From: Candidatus Latescibacterota bacterium
Lineage (GTDB): Bacteria > JAAXHH01 > JACQVL01
Assembly: GCA_016209865.1 (NCBI GenBank)
Contig: JACQVL010000051.1
Span: forward strand, 1-14,355
DNA length: 14,355 nucleotides
Reading direction: 5' to 3'
Shown: piece by piece, positions 1-7,127 of the stretch
How positions within the stretch are numbered: position 1 is the first letter of the stretch
Layout: each line of letters opens with the position of its first letter
Notes under the pieces: model-generated
What the model was told of the DNA's origin: nothing
The model's database searches: none
What the model saw: the letters and a program-made list of their open reading frames with translations, nothing else
Made by a program: the position numbers and the translations under genes

Positions 1-225
1 CTCTGTCAGCATCGCGTCAGACTGATCGACCGCGATCACCCGGAGACCTCTGCGGATCAGTCCCTCCGTGATAAACCCGCTCCCCGCGCCGACATCGACG
101 GCCACCTGTCCCGCCTGCACCCCGGCGACGGCGAACGCTTTCTCCCGGACTGCCTCCGAGTAGAACCCGGTCCGCATCGTGTCCCAGCGCGTCGCCACCT
201 GGTCGAAATACGTCTTGCTGCTCAT
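1..225 (-). CDS. Class I SAM-dependent methyltransferase, N-terminal part (runs off the window)
   Basis: The first 75 residues are visible and the rest lies beyond the left edge. They read MSSKTYFDQVATRWD, then at about residues 43-50 the glycine-rich SAM-binding motif I (VDVGAGSGF), followed by an acidic residue at the end of the second strand (VIAVDQS), the usual ribose-contacting position. This is the start of a class I Rossmann-fold methyltransferase, resembling the small-molecule or ubiquinone-type group; the substrate cannot be told from this part. I chose the ATG at 225 because an AGGAAGG ribosome site lies seven bases upstream; an in-frame ATG at 231 sits too close to it. The gene follows the DinB-family gene by 42 bases on the same strand, so the two are probably co-transcribed. 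Confidence 0.85.
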   Translation of the reverse strand, partial: MSSKTYFDQVATRWDTMRTGFYSEAVREKAFAVAGVQAGQVAVDVGAGSGFITEGLIRRGLRVIAVDQSDAMLTE

Positions 226-267
226 GCGCATCCCTTCCTTTCCTGAGTCTGTCAATTCATCGTTCTC

Positions 268-762
268 TCACCACGTGTCCCCGCCGCCCGGCGGCGGCCA
301 GGCCCCTAACATCCGTCGCAGCAGGACGATCTGACCGATATGATAGCTGTTGTGCGAGGCGATGATGCGGAGGGCTTCGTACCGGGTCGTCTGTTCCCAC
401 GCCGGCAGCACCTCGTCGAGGTCCGGCCCCCGGGCGATGGTGCAGGCGTCCTGCAGGCCCTCCGCGAACGTGGCCGTGGTTGCCTTCCACTCGTCCTCGT
501 GATGAGGGCTTTCCGGCCCCGGCCAGCCGACTTCCGCACGGGGCGGCACCTGGACTTGCTCTCCCCGCAGGCGTCGCAGACAGAAATCCTGCCAGAAGAT
601 GATGTGGTTCAGGATCTGGAAGATAGTGTGCGGAGCGTCCCGGAGACGCCGTCCGGTCAGTTTCCAGTCCATCCCTTCCAGGGCGCGGACGGATTCGACG
701 TGAGCCCCTCGGCCGATGAGCGCCTCGACGAGTGCCGCGGCGGCAGTTGACAGCTCTGGCAT
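268..762 (-). CDS. DinB family protein (putative metal-dependent four-helix-bundle enzyme)
   Basis: The 164-residue product has the DinB/YfiT-like pattern: a helix ending in NHIIFWQDF (His53) and a C-terminal HNSYHIGQ segment (His137, His141). Together these form the three-histidine metal site of the family. Members are cytosolic, often bind Zn or Ni, and include thiol-dependent transferases; many have no known substrate, and none can be assigned here. The open frame extends to 840, but the ATG at 762 is favoured: GGAGGTG lies five bases upstream and the protein then starts at the first helix (MPELSTAAAALVEAL). The gene is read from the strong promoter at 861-889 with a leader of about 90 bases, and it precedes a methyltransferase gene. 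Confidence 0.88.
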   Translation of the reverse strand: MPELSTAAAALVEALIGRGAHVESVRALEGMDWKLTGRRLRDAPHTIFQILNHIIFWQDFCLRRLRGEQVQVPPRAEVGWPGPESPHHEDEWKATTATFAEGLQDACTIARGPDLDEVLPAWEQTTRYEALRIIASHNSYHIGQIVLLRRMLGAWPPPGGGDTW

Positions 763-805
763 GATGACACCTCCCGGGGGCCAGCCCCCAATCTCCCGGT
801 TTCTC

Positions 806-834
806 TTGACAAACGGATGGCTCATGATTACTCT
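806..834 (+). promoter_or_regulatory. Possible promoter for the rlmI-like gene
   Basis: TTGACA at 806-811 is followed after 17 bases by TACTCT at 829-834 (three of six matches to TATAAT). It faces the stronger minus-strand promoter at 861-889, so each polymerase would cross the other's promoter. The weak -10 keeps confidence low. Confidence 0.4.
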
Positions 835-860
835 GAACACTGAGGTGTTTTTCCCTCTCC

Positions 861-889
861 ACTATAGGCCGCATGTACCATGCTGTCAA
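861..889 (-). promoter_or_regulatory. Sigma-70-type promoter for the DinB-methyltransferase pair
   Basis: On the minus strand TTGACA (889-884) is followed after exactly 17 bases by TATAGT (866-861). This is a full -35 match and a five-of-six -10 match with ideal spacing. Transcription would start near 854, about 90 bases before the DinB start codon. The call is by sequence pattern only. Confidence 0.65.
871..883. promoter_or_regulatory. Small palindrome inside the promoter spacer (possible operator)
   Basis: GCATG and CATGC are perfect inverted arms separated by TAC. They fill 13 of the 17 bases between the -35 and -10 boxes of the minus-strand promoter, a position where a bound dimer would block polymerase. 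The site is short, so a chance palindrome is possible. Confidence 0.3.
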
Positions 890-909
890 GGAATTTCGCA
901 GGAAGGGCT

Positions 910-2082
910 ATGCCATCACTCATCTTCAATCCGGGTAAAGAACTCCGGTTGCACAACGGCCACCCCTGGGTGTACGAGGGGGAGGTCGAGACGATTCGGG
1001 GGACGGTCGAGGACGGGGACATCGTCGAGCTTCGGGATGCGCGTGACCGGTTCCTCGGCCAGGGGTACGTGAACCGCCGATCCCAGATCATCGCCCGGCT
1101 GCTGACGACCAGCCGGCGGCCGGTCGACGCGGACTTTTTCCGCCAGCGGCTTGGGGCAGCAATCGCGTTCCGGAACCGGTTTGTGCATGGCACGAATGCC
1201 TACCGGGTGGTGTATTCGGAGTCCGACCTGCTCCCCGGTCTCATCGTCGACCGGTACGGACCGTATCTGGTCGTGCAGGTCCTGACTCTGGGGATGGCAC
1301 GGTGGAAGGAGACCGTGCTCGATGTGTTGAGCGAGGCGCTCCGTCCTGAGGGGATTTACGAGCGGAGCGACGTGTCGGTCCGGGAGCATGAAGGGCTGCC
1401 CCAGACGAAGGGGCTGGTGCGGGGCGCGTGTCCGGCCGAGGTGCGGATCGAGGAGGGCAGCACCACGTTTCTCGTCGACCTCGTCAACGGGCAGAAGACG
1501 GGGTTCTTCCTGGATCAACGGGAGAACCGGGGGGCGGTTTGCCGTCTGACCTCCGGGGCGCGGGTCCTCGACGGGTTCTGCTATACCGGCGGGTTCGGCT
1601 TGGCGGCGGCGGCCGGCGGAGCGGTGGAGGTGACCGGGATCGACCTCTCGGCCAGCGCCGTGGCGATGGCCGAACGGAACGCGGCGCTCAATCAAATGGC
1701 GGATCGCTGCCGGTTCCGCGTGGGGAACATGTTCGACGAGCTCCGAACCTACGAGGCACAACGAACCCGGTTTGACGTCATTATCCTCGACCCGCCGTCG
1801 TTCACGCGGGGCAAGTCGAGCCTGGCCGGGGCGACGCGCGGGTACAAAGAGATCAACCTGCGTGCGATGAAGCTTCTGACGCCCGGCGGGTACCTGGTCA
1901 CCTGTTCGTGTTCGTACCACATGACCGAGCCGCTCTTCCGGGAGATGCTGGTGGAGGCCGCCCGGGATGCGGAACGGACCGCCCGCATCGTCGAAACCCG
2001 TACCCAGGCCGCAGACCATCCGATCTTGCTGGCGGCGCGCGAGACGCAGTACCTCAAATGCCTTATCCTTCAGGTTTTTTAG
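910..2082 (+). CDS. rlmI: Class I SAM-dependent rRNA methyltransferase, RlmI family (23S rRNA m5C)
   Basis: The 390-residue product matches the RlmI/YccW family in length (E. coli RlmI is 396 residues). That enzyme methylates C5 of cytosine 1962 in 23S rRNA. Residues 1-70 look like the N-terminal PUA RNA-binding domain (HPWVYEGEV). The linker motif GQKTGFFLDQRENR is at 194-207, SAM motif I (VLDGFCYTGGFG) at 219-230, motif IV (DPPSF) at 294-298, and the cysteine motif TCSCSY at 331-336 carries the likely catalytic Cys. The ATG at 910 begins directly at the PUA domain and has AGGAAGGG just before it, though closely spaced. An in-frame ATG at 880 would add ten residues and overlaps the opposite promoter's -35 region. 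It is likely a monocistronic housekeeping gene; the exact target base is inferred from the family. Confidence 0.9.
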   Translation: MPSLIFNPGKELRLHNGHPWVYEGEVETIRGTVEDGDIVELRDARDRFLGQGYVNRRSQIIARLLTTSRRPVDADFFRQRLGAAIAFRNRFVHGTNAYRVVYSESDLLPGLIVDRYGPYLVVQVLTLGMARWKETVLDVLSEALRPEGIYERSDVSVREHEGLPQTKGLVRGACPAEVRIEEGSTTFLVDLVNGQKTGFFLDQRENRGAVCRLTSGARVLDGFCYTGGFGLAAAAGGAVEVTGIDLSASAVAMAERNAALNQMADRCRFRVGNMFDELRTYEAQRTRFDVIILDPPSFTRGKSSLAGATRGYKEINLRAMKLLTPGGYLVTCSCSYHMTEPLFREMLVEAARDAERTARIVETRTQAADHPILLAARETQYLKCLILQVF

Positions 2083-2103
2083 CCGATCTTCGGACGTTTT
2101 TCT
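2083..2103 (+). terminator. Weak candidate terminator after rlmI
   Basis: Directly after the stop codon, CCGA and TCGG form a four-base stem around TCT, followed by AC and GTTTTTC. The stem is very short for an intrinsic terminator and the T-run is modest. Confidence 0.25.
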
Positions 2104-2124
2104 CTGAAAAATTCCCGGTATCCC

Positions 2125-2153
2125 TTGACAGACGGCAGAAACTGGCGTACATT
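2125..2153 (+). promoter_or_regulatory. Promoter of the tol-pal operon
   Basis: TTGACA (2125-2130) is followed after 17 bases by TACATT (2148-2153), four of six -10 matches. It is the only strong promoter-like sequence between rlmI and tolQ. Transcription would begin near 2160, leaving a leader of about 140 bases before the preferred tolQ start. Confidence 0.6.
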
Positions 2154-2299
2154 GAGACGAGCTTTTTGCCATAGATTTGCATCCGTCTCACAGGTTGCTT
2201 CATCGTCCGTGACGTGCAGGGATGAGGCGTCGTCTTCGTCGCAGGACACGGCGCGAACAGGGAGTGGCCAGTCAGGTGTTACCAGAGGGGGTCACCAGC

Positions 2300-3004
2300 G
2301 TGGCGTTGAAGACGGGGATTCTCAAGCTCATCGTTGATGCCTCGCCCGTCGCCAAGCTTGTCTTAGTGATTCTGCTTCTGTTCTCGATCGCCTCCTGGGC
2401 GGTCATCGCGGACCGTTGGCGGCTGTTCAGACGCGCCAGGCAGCAGTCACGGCGTTTCTTCCGGGCGTTCCGGTCGCAGCGCGACCTCCGGCAACTTCAC
2501 CGCGAGGCGGCCGCATGGCCGGCAAGCCCGGCGGCGAACGTCTTTCGAGAGGTGTTCGGGAAGTTTGCGAACCCGGTGTTCACGGGGGATGTGACTGAGC
2601 GAACGGGGTTGTCTTCTGCGCACAACCAGGCCGTCGTGGAGGCGGTGTACCGGGAGCTCGACCGGGCAAGCCACGCGGAGATGGCGAAGCTGGAGAAGGG
2701 GCTCACGGTACTGGCCACGACGGGCAGTGTCAGCCCCTTTTTCGGTCTGTTCGGCACCGTCTGGGGAATCATGAGTGCCTTCATCAACATCAGCGCTCAG
2801 GGGTCGACCAACATCGTCGCCGTCGCTCCCGGCATCGCGGAAGCGCTCATCGCTACCGCCGCCGGACTCGCCGCGGCCATCCCGGCCGTCATGGCGTACA
2901 ACCACTTTCTCCACCGGATCCGGGAGATGGGACTGGAGCTTGAAGACCTCTCAACCTCCTTGCTTACCATCGTGCAGATGAAGAGCCAGTATGAAAGCGT
3001 TTAA
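2300..3004 (+). CDS. tolQ: TolQ, proton-channel subunit of the Tol-Pal motor (MotA/TolQ/ExbB family)
   Basis: This inner-membrane protein forms, with TolR, the proton-driven motor that energises outer-membrane constriction and lipid homeostasis. The 234 residues match E. coli TolQ (230). TM1 is at about 17-37 (contains FSIASWAVI), followed by a large cytoplasmic loop, TM2 at about 137-160 (GLFGTVWGIMSAF) and TM3 at about 176-199 (ATAAGLAAAIPAVMAYN). The two channel-lining threonines of the family are present, at about 153 and 186. I chose the GTG at 2300 because GAGGGGG lies eight bases upstream and the product then aligns with TolQ from its first helix. An in-frame ATG at 2222 would add 26 Arg-rich residues unlike the family. 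The gene overlaps tolR by 14 bases. Confidence 0.93.
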   Translation: MALKTGILKLIVDASPVAKLVLVILLLFSIASWAVIADRWRLFRRARQQSRRFFRAFRSQRDLRQLHREAAAWPASPAANVFREVFGKFANPVFTGDVTERTGLSSAHNQAVVEAVYRELDRASHAEMAKLEKGLTVLATTGSVSPFFGLFGTVWGIMSAFINISAQGSTNIVAVAPGIAEALIATAAGLAAAIPAVMAYNHFLHRIREMGLELEDLSTSLLTIVQMKSQYESV

Positions 3005-3413
3005 TTTCACGCCGGGGGGGGCATACCGGCCGCTCTCGGAGATCAACGTCATCCCACTGGTCGACGTGATGATGGTCCTCCTCATCATTTTCATGGTGAC
3101 CACCCCGATGATCCAGGGTGGGGTGGAGGTCCGGCTGCCGCAAGCGGCGTCCGCCGCGCCGGCTATCCAGGAGGGTCTGGTGGTGACGATCGACCGGGAC
3201 CGGTCAGTCTACCTGGAGAGACGAAAGATGACCTTAGACGAGTTTGAGGCGGTGTTCGCGGCCGTGTACTCGCCCACCAGCAACCGACCGGTCTTCATCA
3301 AGGCGGATGTCGACGTCCCGTACGGCGCGGTGATCGCCGTCCTGGATAAGATCAAAACGCATGGAGTCACGAACTTAGGGCTGGTGACCGAACCGATCCC
3401 CCGACGCCGATGA
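2991..3413 (+). CDS. tolR: TolR, ExbD/TolR family motor subunit
   Basis: The 140-residue protein has a short cytoplasmic N-terminus, one membrane helix at about 21-42 and a periplasmic domain. The motif NVIPLVDVMMVLLIIFMV carries Asp25, which corresponds to the essential proton-carrying Asp of TolR/ExbD (Asp23 in E. coli TolR). The periplasmic part (VVTIDRDRSVYLE, then VFIKADVDVPYG) is the typical ExbD/TolR fold that dimerises and touches peptidoglycan. The start codon lies inside the end of tolQ and the stop overlaps the next start as ATGA, so tolQ, tolR and the TolA-like gene are probably translationally coupled. Confidence 0.95.
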   Translation: MKAFNFTPGGAYRPLSEINVIPLVDVMMVLLIIFMVTTPMIQGGVEVRLPQAASAAPAIQEGLVVTIDRDRSVYLERRKMTLDEFEAVFAAVYSPTSNRPVFIKADVDVPYGAVIAVLDKIKTHGVTNLGLVTEPIPRRR

Positions 3414-4165
3414 GTCGGATGCTGATGCTGTCGAGCCTCGTCCACCTGCTGGCGCTGACCGGCTTGACGATGGCGAATATGAAGTGGTTCCGTCCGGGCT
3501 ATTACACTGGCCAGCGGGTCTACCGGGTCAACCTGGTCAGCCTCCCGTCGGGCGGCGGCACCAGACAGGCGACTGCACCGGCATCCCGCCCGCCAGGAAG
3601 CGCTGACGACCTCACCGCCCCGGAGGAACCCGGCGAACCGCCCGCCAAGGTCGTGTCCCGGAAAGAAGCGGCGAAGCCGGTGAAATCAGGCGGACTGGCG
3701 ATGGAGCGGCTCCCGAAGCTGACCTCAAAAAAACAGTCCGGGCGTCCGGCGGGGCAAGGCATCGGGACGCCGGGCATGGCCGGTGCCGGGTCAGCAGGAA
3801 CGGGTCAGATCGGACAGCAAGGAGGACCGGGCGGGGCGTCGTTCGGGACTGGCACAGAGGGCGTCCGGCTCGATATCGAGAATTTTGAGTTTCCGTATTA
3901 CCTGGACGCGATCCAGCGGAAGATCCAGCAGAACCTGTTCTCGCCGCGGCTCGATGGAATCCGCCAGCTCCAGACGGTGGTGTATTTCAGGATCGCCCGG
4001 AACGGCCATGTACACGGCCTGACGATCGAACGGCCATCCGGCATGCTCCTGTTCGATAACGCGGCCCTGCGTGCGCTCAAGACCGCCGACCCGCTTCCTC
4101 CGCTGCCGGACGGGTATGTCGAGGACTACCTGGGGGTGCATTTCGTATTCGAATACGTGCGATGA
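3410..4165 (+). CDS. tolA: TolA-like/TonB-family periplasm-spanning protein
   Basis: This 251-residue protein occupies the tolA position. One N-terminal membrane helix (about 4-22) carries the SxxxH motif (Ser8, His12) by which TonB and TolA couple to their motor. A Gly/Pro/Ala/Lys-rich linker follows, from about 46 to 155, with no long Ala/Lys/Glu helix like that of E. coli TolA (421 residues). The last 90 or so residues form a TonB/TolA-type C-terminal domain (VVYFRIARNGHVHGLTIERPSG, then NAALRAL). Position between tolR and tolB favours the TolA role, passing motor force to TolB and Pal; by fold alone it could be called TonB. Both junctions overlap as ATGA. Confidence 0.85.
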   Translation: MSRMLMLSSLVHLLALTGLTMANMKWFRPGYYTGQRVYRVNLVSLPSGGGTRQATAPASRPPGSADDLTAPEEPGEPPAKVVSRKEAAKPVKSGGLAMERLPKLTSKKQSGRPAGQGIGTPGMAGAGSAGTGQIGQQGGPGGASFGTGTEGVRLDIENFEFPYYLDAIQRKIQQNLFSPRLDGIRQLQTVVYFRIARNGHVHGLTIERPSGMLLFDNAALRALKTADPLPPLPDGYVEDYLGVHFVFEYVR

Positions 4166-5508
4166 AACAGAACGATGAACGCGGAACGGCAACATTCCTC
4201 GTTGCCTTCATCTTGCTGTGGGCTTCGGCCGCACAGGCTCAGCAAGAAGTCGTCCTCGGCGCGCGCGCGAACATCCTCCAGCGCCTCGACATCGCCGTCC
4301 AGCCGTTCGTGCCGGACTCTCCGTCGATGCGCTCCGCCGTCGGTGACACGATCTCGCGAGTGCTCATCCGGGATCTCAAGCTGTCGGGCGTGTTCAACGT
4401 GATCGACCTGTCGGTGACCGTCCGTGATACCACCGGGCAGGTGCTGCTCGCGTTCGTCGACAGCAAGGGTCGGGTTGACTTCGACGTGCTGCGGAAAACC
4501 CCAGCGCGGCTCCTCGTCTCCGGCCGGTATCAGGTCCGGAACCCTCAGATCGAGATGACCCTCGACCTGACCGACGTTCAATCCCGGCGAGTGAGCACCT
4601 CGAAAGGGTACGCCGCGTTCGACATCACCCTGCGCCGGGTCGTGCACCGCATGGCGGATGATGTCGTGCGCCAGTTGACCGGGGAAGAGGGGATCGCCCA
4701 GACACGGATCGCGTTCGTGTCCGACCGGACCGGGCAGACAGAGTTGTACCTCGCCGACTACGACGGGTTCAACGTCCGGCGCCTGACGAACGACCGGTCG
4801 ATCTTGCTCTTCCCGCGCTGGTCGCCGGACGGCAGCCGGATCGCGTACACGTCGTACCGGGACGGCAACCGCGCGCTGTACGTCGCCAACGTCCAGACCG
4901 GAGAGACAAAGAAGGTTTCGACGGGCGGCCATCCGGTCATCTCGCCCGCCTGGTCGCCGGATGGCCGGCGGTTGACGTTCGGCCTGACGATCGAGGGGAG
5001 TACGCAACTGTACCTGTGTAACGCGGACGGGTCTGAACTCCGGCCGCTCACCTCGATGTTCGGGGATCAGCTTGCACCCTCCTGGTCTCCCCAGGGCAAC
5101 CAGCTCGCGTTTACGTCAAGCCGGACGGGCCTGCCCCAGGTCTACGTCATGGACGCGGACGGCCTCAACGAACGCCGGTTGACGTTCGACGGGAACTATA
5201 ACGACTCGTCCGCCTGGTCGCCCAAGGGGGACCGGATCGCCTTCGTCTCCCGCGACCCGGGCGGGTTCTTCAACATCTACACGATCGACGTCAACGGAGA
5301 CAACCTGCTGAAGTTGACGGATAACATGGGCAGCAACGAGAACCCCTCATGGTCTCCGGATGGGCTCCATCTGTTATTCAGCTCGAACCGGACCGGCCGG
5401 TACGAAATCTATACGATGAACTGGGACGGGACGGGCGTCTATCGGGTGACGCTGGGCGGGGGGGACAACATCACGCCGTCCTGGGGGCCGAGGCCGGGTG
5501 GGAAGTGA
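4162..5508 (+). CDS. tolB: TolB, periplasmic beta-propeller of the Tol-Pal system
   Basis: The 448 residues match the family (E. coli TolB 430). A signal peptide ends near Ala26 (ASAAQA before QQEV); its N-region, MKQNDERG, is unusually neutral for an export signal. An N-terminal domain (about 30-170) is followed by a six-bladed WD40-like PD40 propeller. Its blades are marked by W-S-P-x-G motifs near residues 219, 263, 307, 351 and 396, and by WGPRPGG near 440, a period of about 44. TolB binds Pal through the propeller and the TolA-like protein through its N-terminus. The ATG overlaps the preceding stop (ATGA). The first bases of the gene contain an inverted copy of a motif repeated in cpoB. 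Confidence 0.95.
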   Translation: MKQNDERGTATFLVAFILLWASAAQAQQEVVLGARANILQRLDIAVQPFVPDSPSMRSAVGDTISRVLIRDLKLSGVFNVIDLSVTVRDTTGQVLLAFVDSKGRVDFDVLRKTPARLLVSGRYQVRNPQIEMTLDLTDVQSRRVSTSKGYAAFDITLRRVVHRMADDVVRQLTGEEGIAQTRIAFVSDRTGQTELYLADYDGFNVRRLTNDRSILLFPRWSPDGSRIAYTSYRDGNRALYVANVQTGETKKVSTGGHPVISPAWSPDGRRLTFGLTIEGSTQLYLCNADGSELRPLTSMFGDQLAPSWSPQGNQLAFTSSRTGLPQVYVMDADGLNERRLTFDGNYNDSSAWSPKGDRIAFVSRDPGGFFNIYTIDVNGDNLLKLTDNMGSNENPSWSPDGLHLLFSSNRTGRYEIYTMNWDGTGVYRVTLGGGDNITPSWGPRPGGK

Positions 5509-5515
5509 AGGGTAG

Positions 5516-5539
5516 GGGAGCAGAGGGGCAGAGGAGCAG
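5516..5539 (+). repeat. Three tandem RGGRGCAG octamers between tolB and cpoB
   Basis: GGGAGCAG, AGGGGCAG and AGGAGCAG follow one another without gaps in the 48-base spacer, in a purine-only setting apart from the C residues. The block precedes the likely cpoB ribosome site (AAAAGG at 5544-5549). Confidence 0.6.
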
Positions 5540-5556
5540 GGAGAAAAGGCAAGAGC

Positions 5557-6399
5557 ATGAATCGCGCAGGCCAGATCAGACAGAAGATGACCCGTCGAAC
5601 GCTGAATGTCTGTTCTTCTTCATCGTTCATCGTTCTTCTTGCCCTGGGAATCACCGTCGGGTGTGCGACGCGATCCGAAGTCCGCGGGTTTAAGGAGGAT
5701 ACCCTTCAGATCAAAGGGCGGATCGACCGGTTGCAGGACGCGGCCGCGAAATCCGCAGAGGTGGACTCTCTCCGGACCAGTGTTGCGGTGCTGCAGAGCC
5801 TTCTCCGGGAGCAGACCGACTTTCTCTGGAGCCTGAAGGCCGACTTGAACGCGCGCATCTCGAACCTCGACGACCGGCTTCAGATCGTCGAGGTCAAGAT
5901 CACGGAGAGCGGCCGCCAGGTCTCGACGCTGTCCCAGAAAGTCGAGGGGGTGAAGTCGCGGCTCACCCCGATGCTCGTGGATTCGACCAGCCGCCAGTTT
6001 GTCGACCCGGAGCTGCTCTACAACACCGCCAGCGCGGACTACCAGCGGGGGAACTACGACCTGGCGCTCAGCGTGTTTAGCCAGTTTGTGCAGCGTTTCC
6101 CGGATTCTGAGTTGGCGGACAACGCGCAGTTCTGGATCGGGGAGTGTTATTACGCCCAGAAGCAGTACACACAGGCGACCGAGGCGTATAATACCGTGCT
6201 CACGAAGTATCCGAAAGGCAACAAAGTGGCGGCGGCGCTGTTGAAGCTCGGCCTCGCTCAGGTTGCCCTCCAGAATGTGGATGCCGCGCGCGCATCGTTG
6301 AAGCGCGTCATCGACGAATTTCCGCAATCCGATGAAGCCAAGCTCGCCCGGATGCGGCTCGATACGTTACCGGGCAGCCTTCGTAAGAGCGGAAAATGA
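5557..6399 (+). CDS. cpoB: CpoB/YbgF-like Tol-Pal system protein, putative lipoprotein
   Basis: The 280-residue protein lies between tolB and pal, as CpoB/YbgF usually lies next to pal. E. coli CpoB is soluble and periplasmic and coordinates peptidoglycan synthesis with outer-membrane constriction. Here the signal peptide ends in a lipobox-like ITVGC with Cys36, so this one is probably a lipoprotein. Residues about 45-140 are heptad-rich and likely form the trimerising coiled coil. From residue 150 come three TPR units (about 152-185, 189-222 and 226-259) with QRFPDS, TKYPKG and DEFPQS repeat ends. The ATG at 5557 has AAAAGG eight bases upstream; an in-frame ATG at 5587 would give a shorter signal peptide. 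The signal-peptide codons contain a tandem TTCATCG repeat. Confidence 0.9.
   Translation: MNRAGQIRQKMTRRTLNVCSSSSFIVLLALGITVGCATRSEVRGFKEDTLQIKGRIDRLQDAAAKSAEVDSLRTSVAVLQSLLREQTDFLWSLKADLNARISNLDDRLQIVEVKITESGRQVSTLSQKVEGVKSRLTPMLVDSTSRQFVDPELLYNTASADYQRGNYDLALSVFSQFVQRFPDSELADNAQFWIGECYYAQKQYTQATEAYNTVLTKYPKGNKVAAALLKLGLAQVALQNVDAARASLKRVIDEFPQSDEAKLARMRLDTLPGSLRKSGK
5619..5635 (+). repeat. TTCATCG tandem repeat; copies of TTCATCGTTC also at 256-265 and, inverted, 4170-4179
   Basis: Within the cpoB signal-peptide codons the sequence reads TTCATCGTTCATCGTTC, so TTCATCGTTC occurs twice with a seven-base shift. The same ten bases occur at 256-265 by the end of the DinB-family gene. They also occur on the opposite strand at 4170-4179, in the first codons of tolB, where the match to cpoB 5624-5635 extends to 12 bases. 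The flanks GTTCTTCTT at 5612-5620 and 5632-5640 are also repeated. Confidence 0.45.
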
Positions 6400-6447
6400 C
6401 AGAATGTCCTGTCCTGTTCCTTCCCCCATTTTCTCAGAAAGGAGCGC

Positions 6448-7074
6448 ATGATGAGGCGTTTTCACCTGTCTTCTCTCCTGGTCGTCCTCGTGCTGGCCAG
6501 CGGGGTGTCCTGGACCGCGTGTAAGCCGAAGCCCAAAGTGACCACGCCCACAGGCCCGACGCGCGAGCAGATCGAGCGGGCGCGCGCCGATTCGCTCCGG
6601 GCCGCCCAGGAAGCGGAACGACTCGCTCGTGAGCGAGCCGAGGCAGAACAGCGTCAACGCGAGGAGGCAGAACGACGGCGGCGGGAGGCGGAAGAAGCCG
6701 CACGGCGGGCCGCTGCGGAAGCTGCACAGAAGAAAACGCTGGAGTTGAAGATGATCTACTTCGACTACGACAAGTCGAACATCCGAGATGACCAGCGTTC
6801 GGCGATCGATGAGAACGCGAAATCCCTGAAAGAGTATCAGGCCGCCGATAAAATCCTCGTCGAAGGGCATTGCGATGAGCGTGGGACGGTGGAGTACAAC
6901 CTGGCCTTAGGGGAACGGCGGGCGAATTCGGTGAGGAAATACCTGACCGATTCAGGGGTCGACAAGAAACGGGTCTCAACGATCAGCTATGGGAAGAACC
7001 AACCGGCCGACCCGGGCCACGACGAGAGCGCCTGGTGGAAAAACCGGCGGGCTGAACTGAAGCGACAAAAGTAG
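6448..7074 (+). CDS. pal: Pal, peptidoglycan-associated lipoprotein
   Basis: Pal links the outer membrane to peptidoglycan and is released or moved by TolB and the Tol motor. The 208-residue protein has a signal peptide ending at Cys25 (lipobox WTAC, with an unusual Trp at -3). A highly charged Ala/Glu/Arg helix spans about 38-95, and an OmpA-type domain runs from 100 to 208. The latter contains IYFDYDKSNI, VEGHCDERGTVEYN, LGERRANSV and ISYGKNQPADPG, very close to classical Pal. The long helix is absent from most proteobacterial Pal proteins. AAAGGAG lies three bases before the ATG at 6448 and six before the next ATG at 6451, so translation may start at the second. It is the last gene of the operon, followed by a hairpin. 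Confidence 0.95.
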   Translation: MMRRFHLSSLLVVLVLASGVSWTACKPKPKVTTPTGPTREQIERARADSLRAAQEAERLARERAEAEQRQREEAERRRREAEEAARRAAAEAAQKKTLELKMIYFDYDKSNIRDDQRSAIDENAKSLKEYQAADKILVEGHCDERGTVEYNLALGERRANSVRKYLTDSGVDKKRVSTISYGKNQPADPGHDESAWWKNRRAELKRQK

Positions 7075-7087
7075 GCGTGCACCGCAG

Positions 7088-7111
7088 GGGGCGGCCACCG
7101 AGGGCCGCCCC
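7088..7111. terminator. GC-rich hairpin between the convergent pal and amidohydrolase genes
   Basis: GGGGCGGCC (7088-7096) and GGCCGCCCC (7103-7111) form a perfect nine-base stem around ACCGAG, 14 bases after the pal stop. No T-run follows on either strand, so it may be a pausing or RNA-stabilising element serving both convergent transcripts rather than a canonical intrinsic terminator. Confidence 0.55.
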
Positions 7112-7127
7112 TCCTCGTTACGGATTC

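Noticed and set aside
763-840. Upstream starts that would lengthen the DinB-family protein by up to 26 residues
   Set aside because: GGAGGTG sits five bases before the ATG at 762, and the added residues are not part of the four-helix bundle.
916-2172. Long open frame antisense to the rlmI-like gene (418 codons)
   Set aside because: It mirrors a clearly coding gene in high-GC sequence, is rich in Arg/Pro/Gly/His and shows no recognisable motif.
2222-2299. Arg-rich N-terminal extension of TolQ from the ATG at 2222
   Set aside because: The added 26 residues are unlike TolQ and the spacing of GGG to that ATG is too short; the GTG at 2300 has a proper site.
4126-5007. Open frame antisense to tolB (293 codons)
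   Set aside because: It is a shadow of the tolB codon pattern, with low-complexity composition and no ribosome site.
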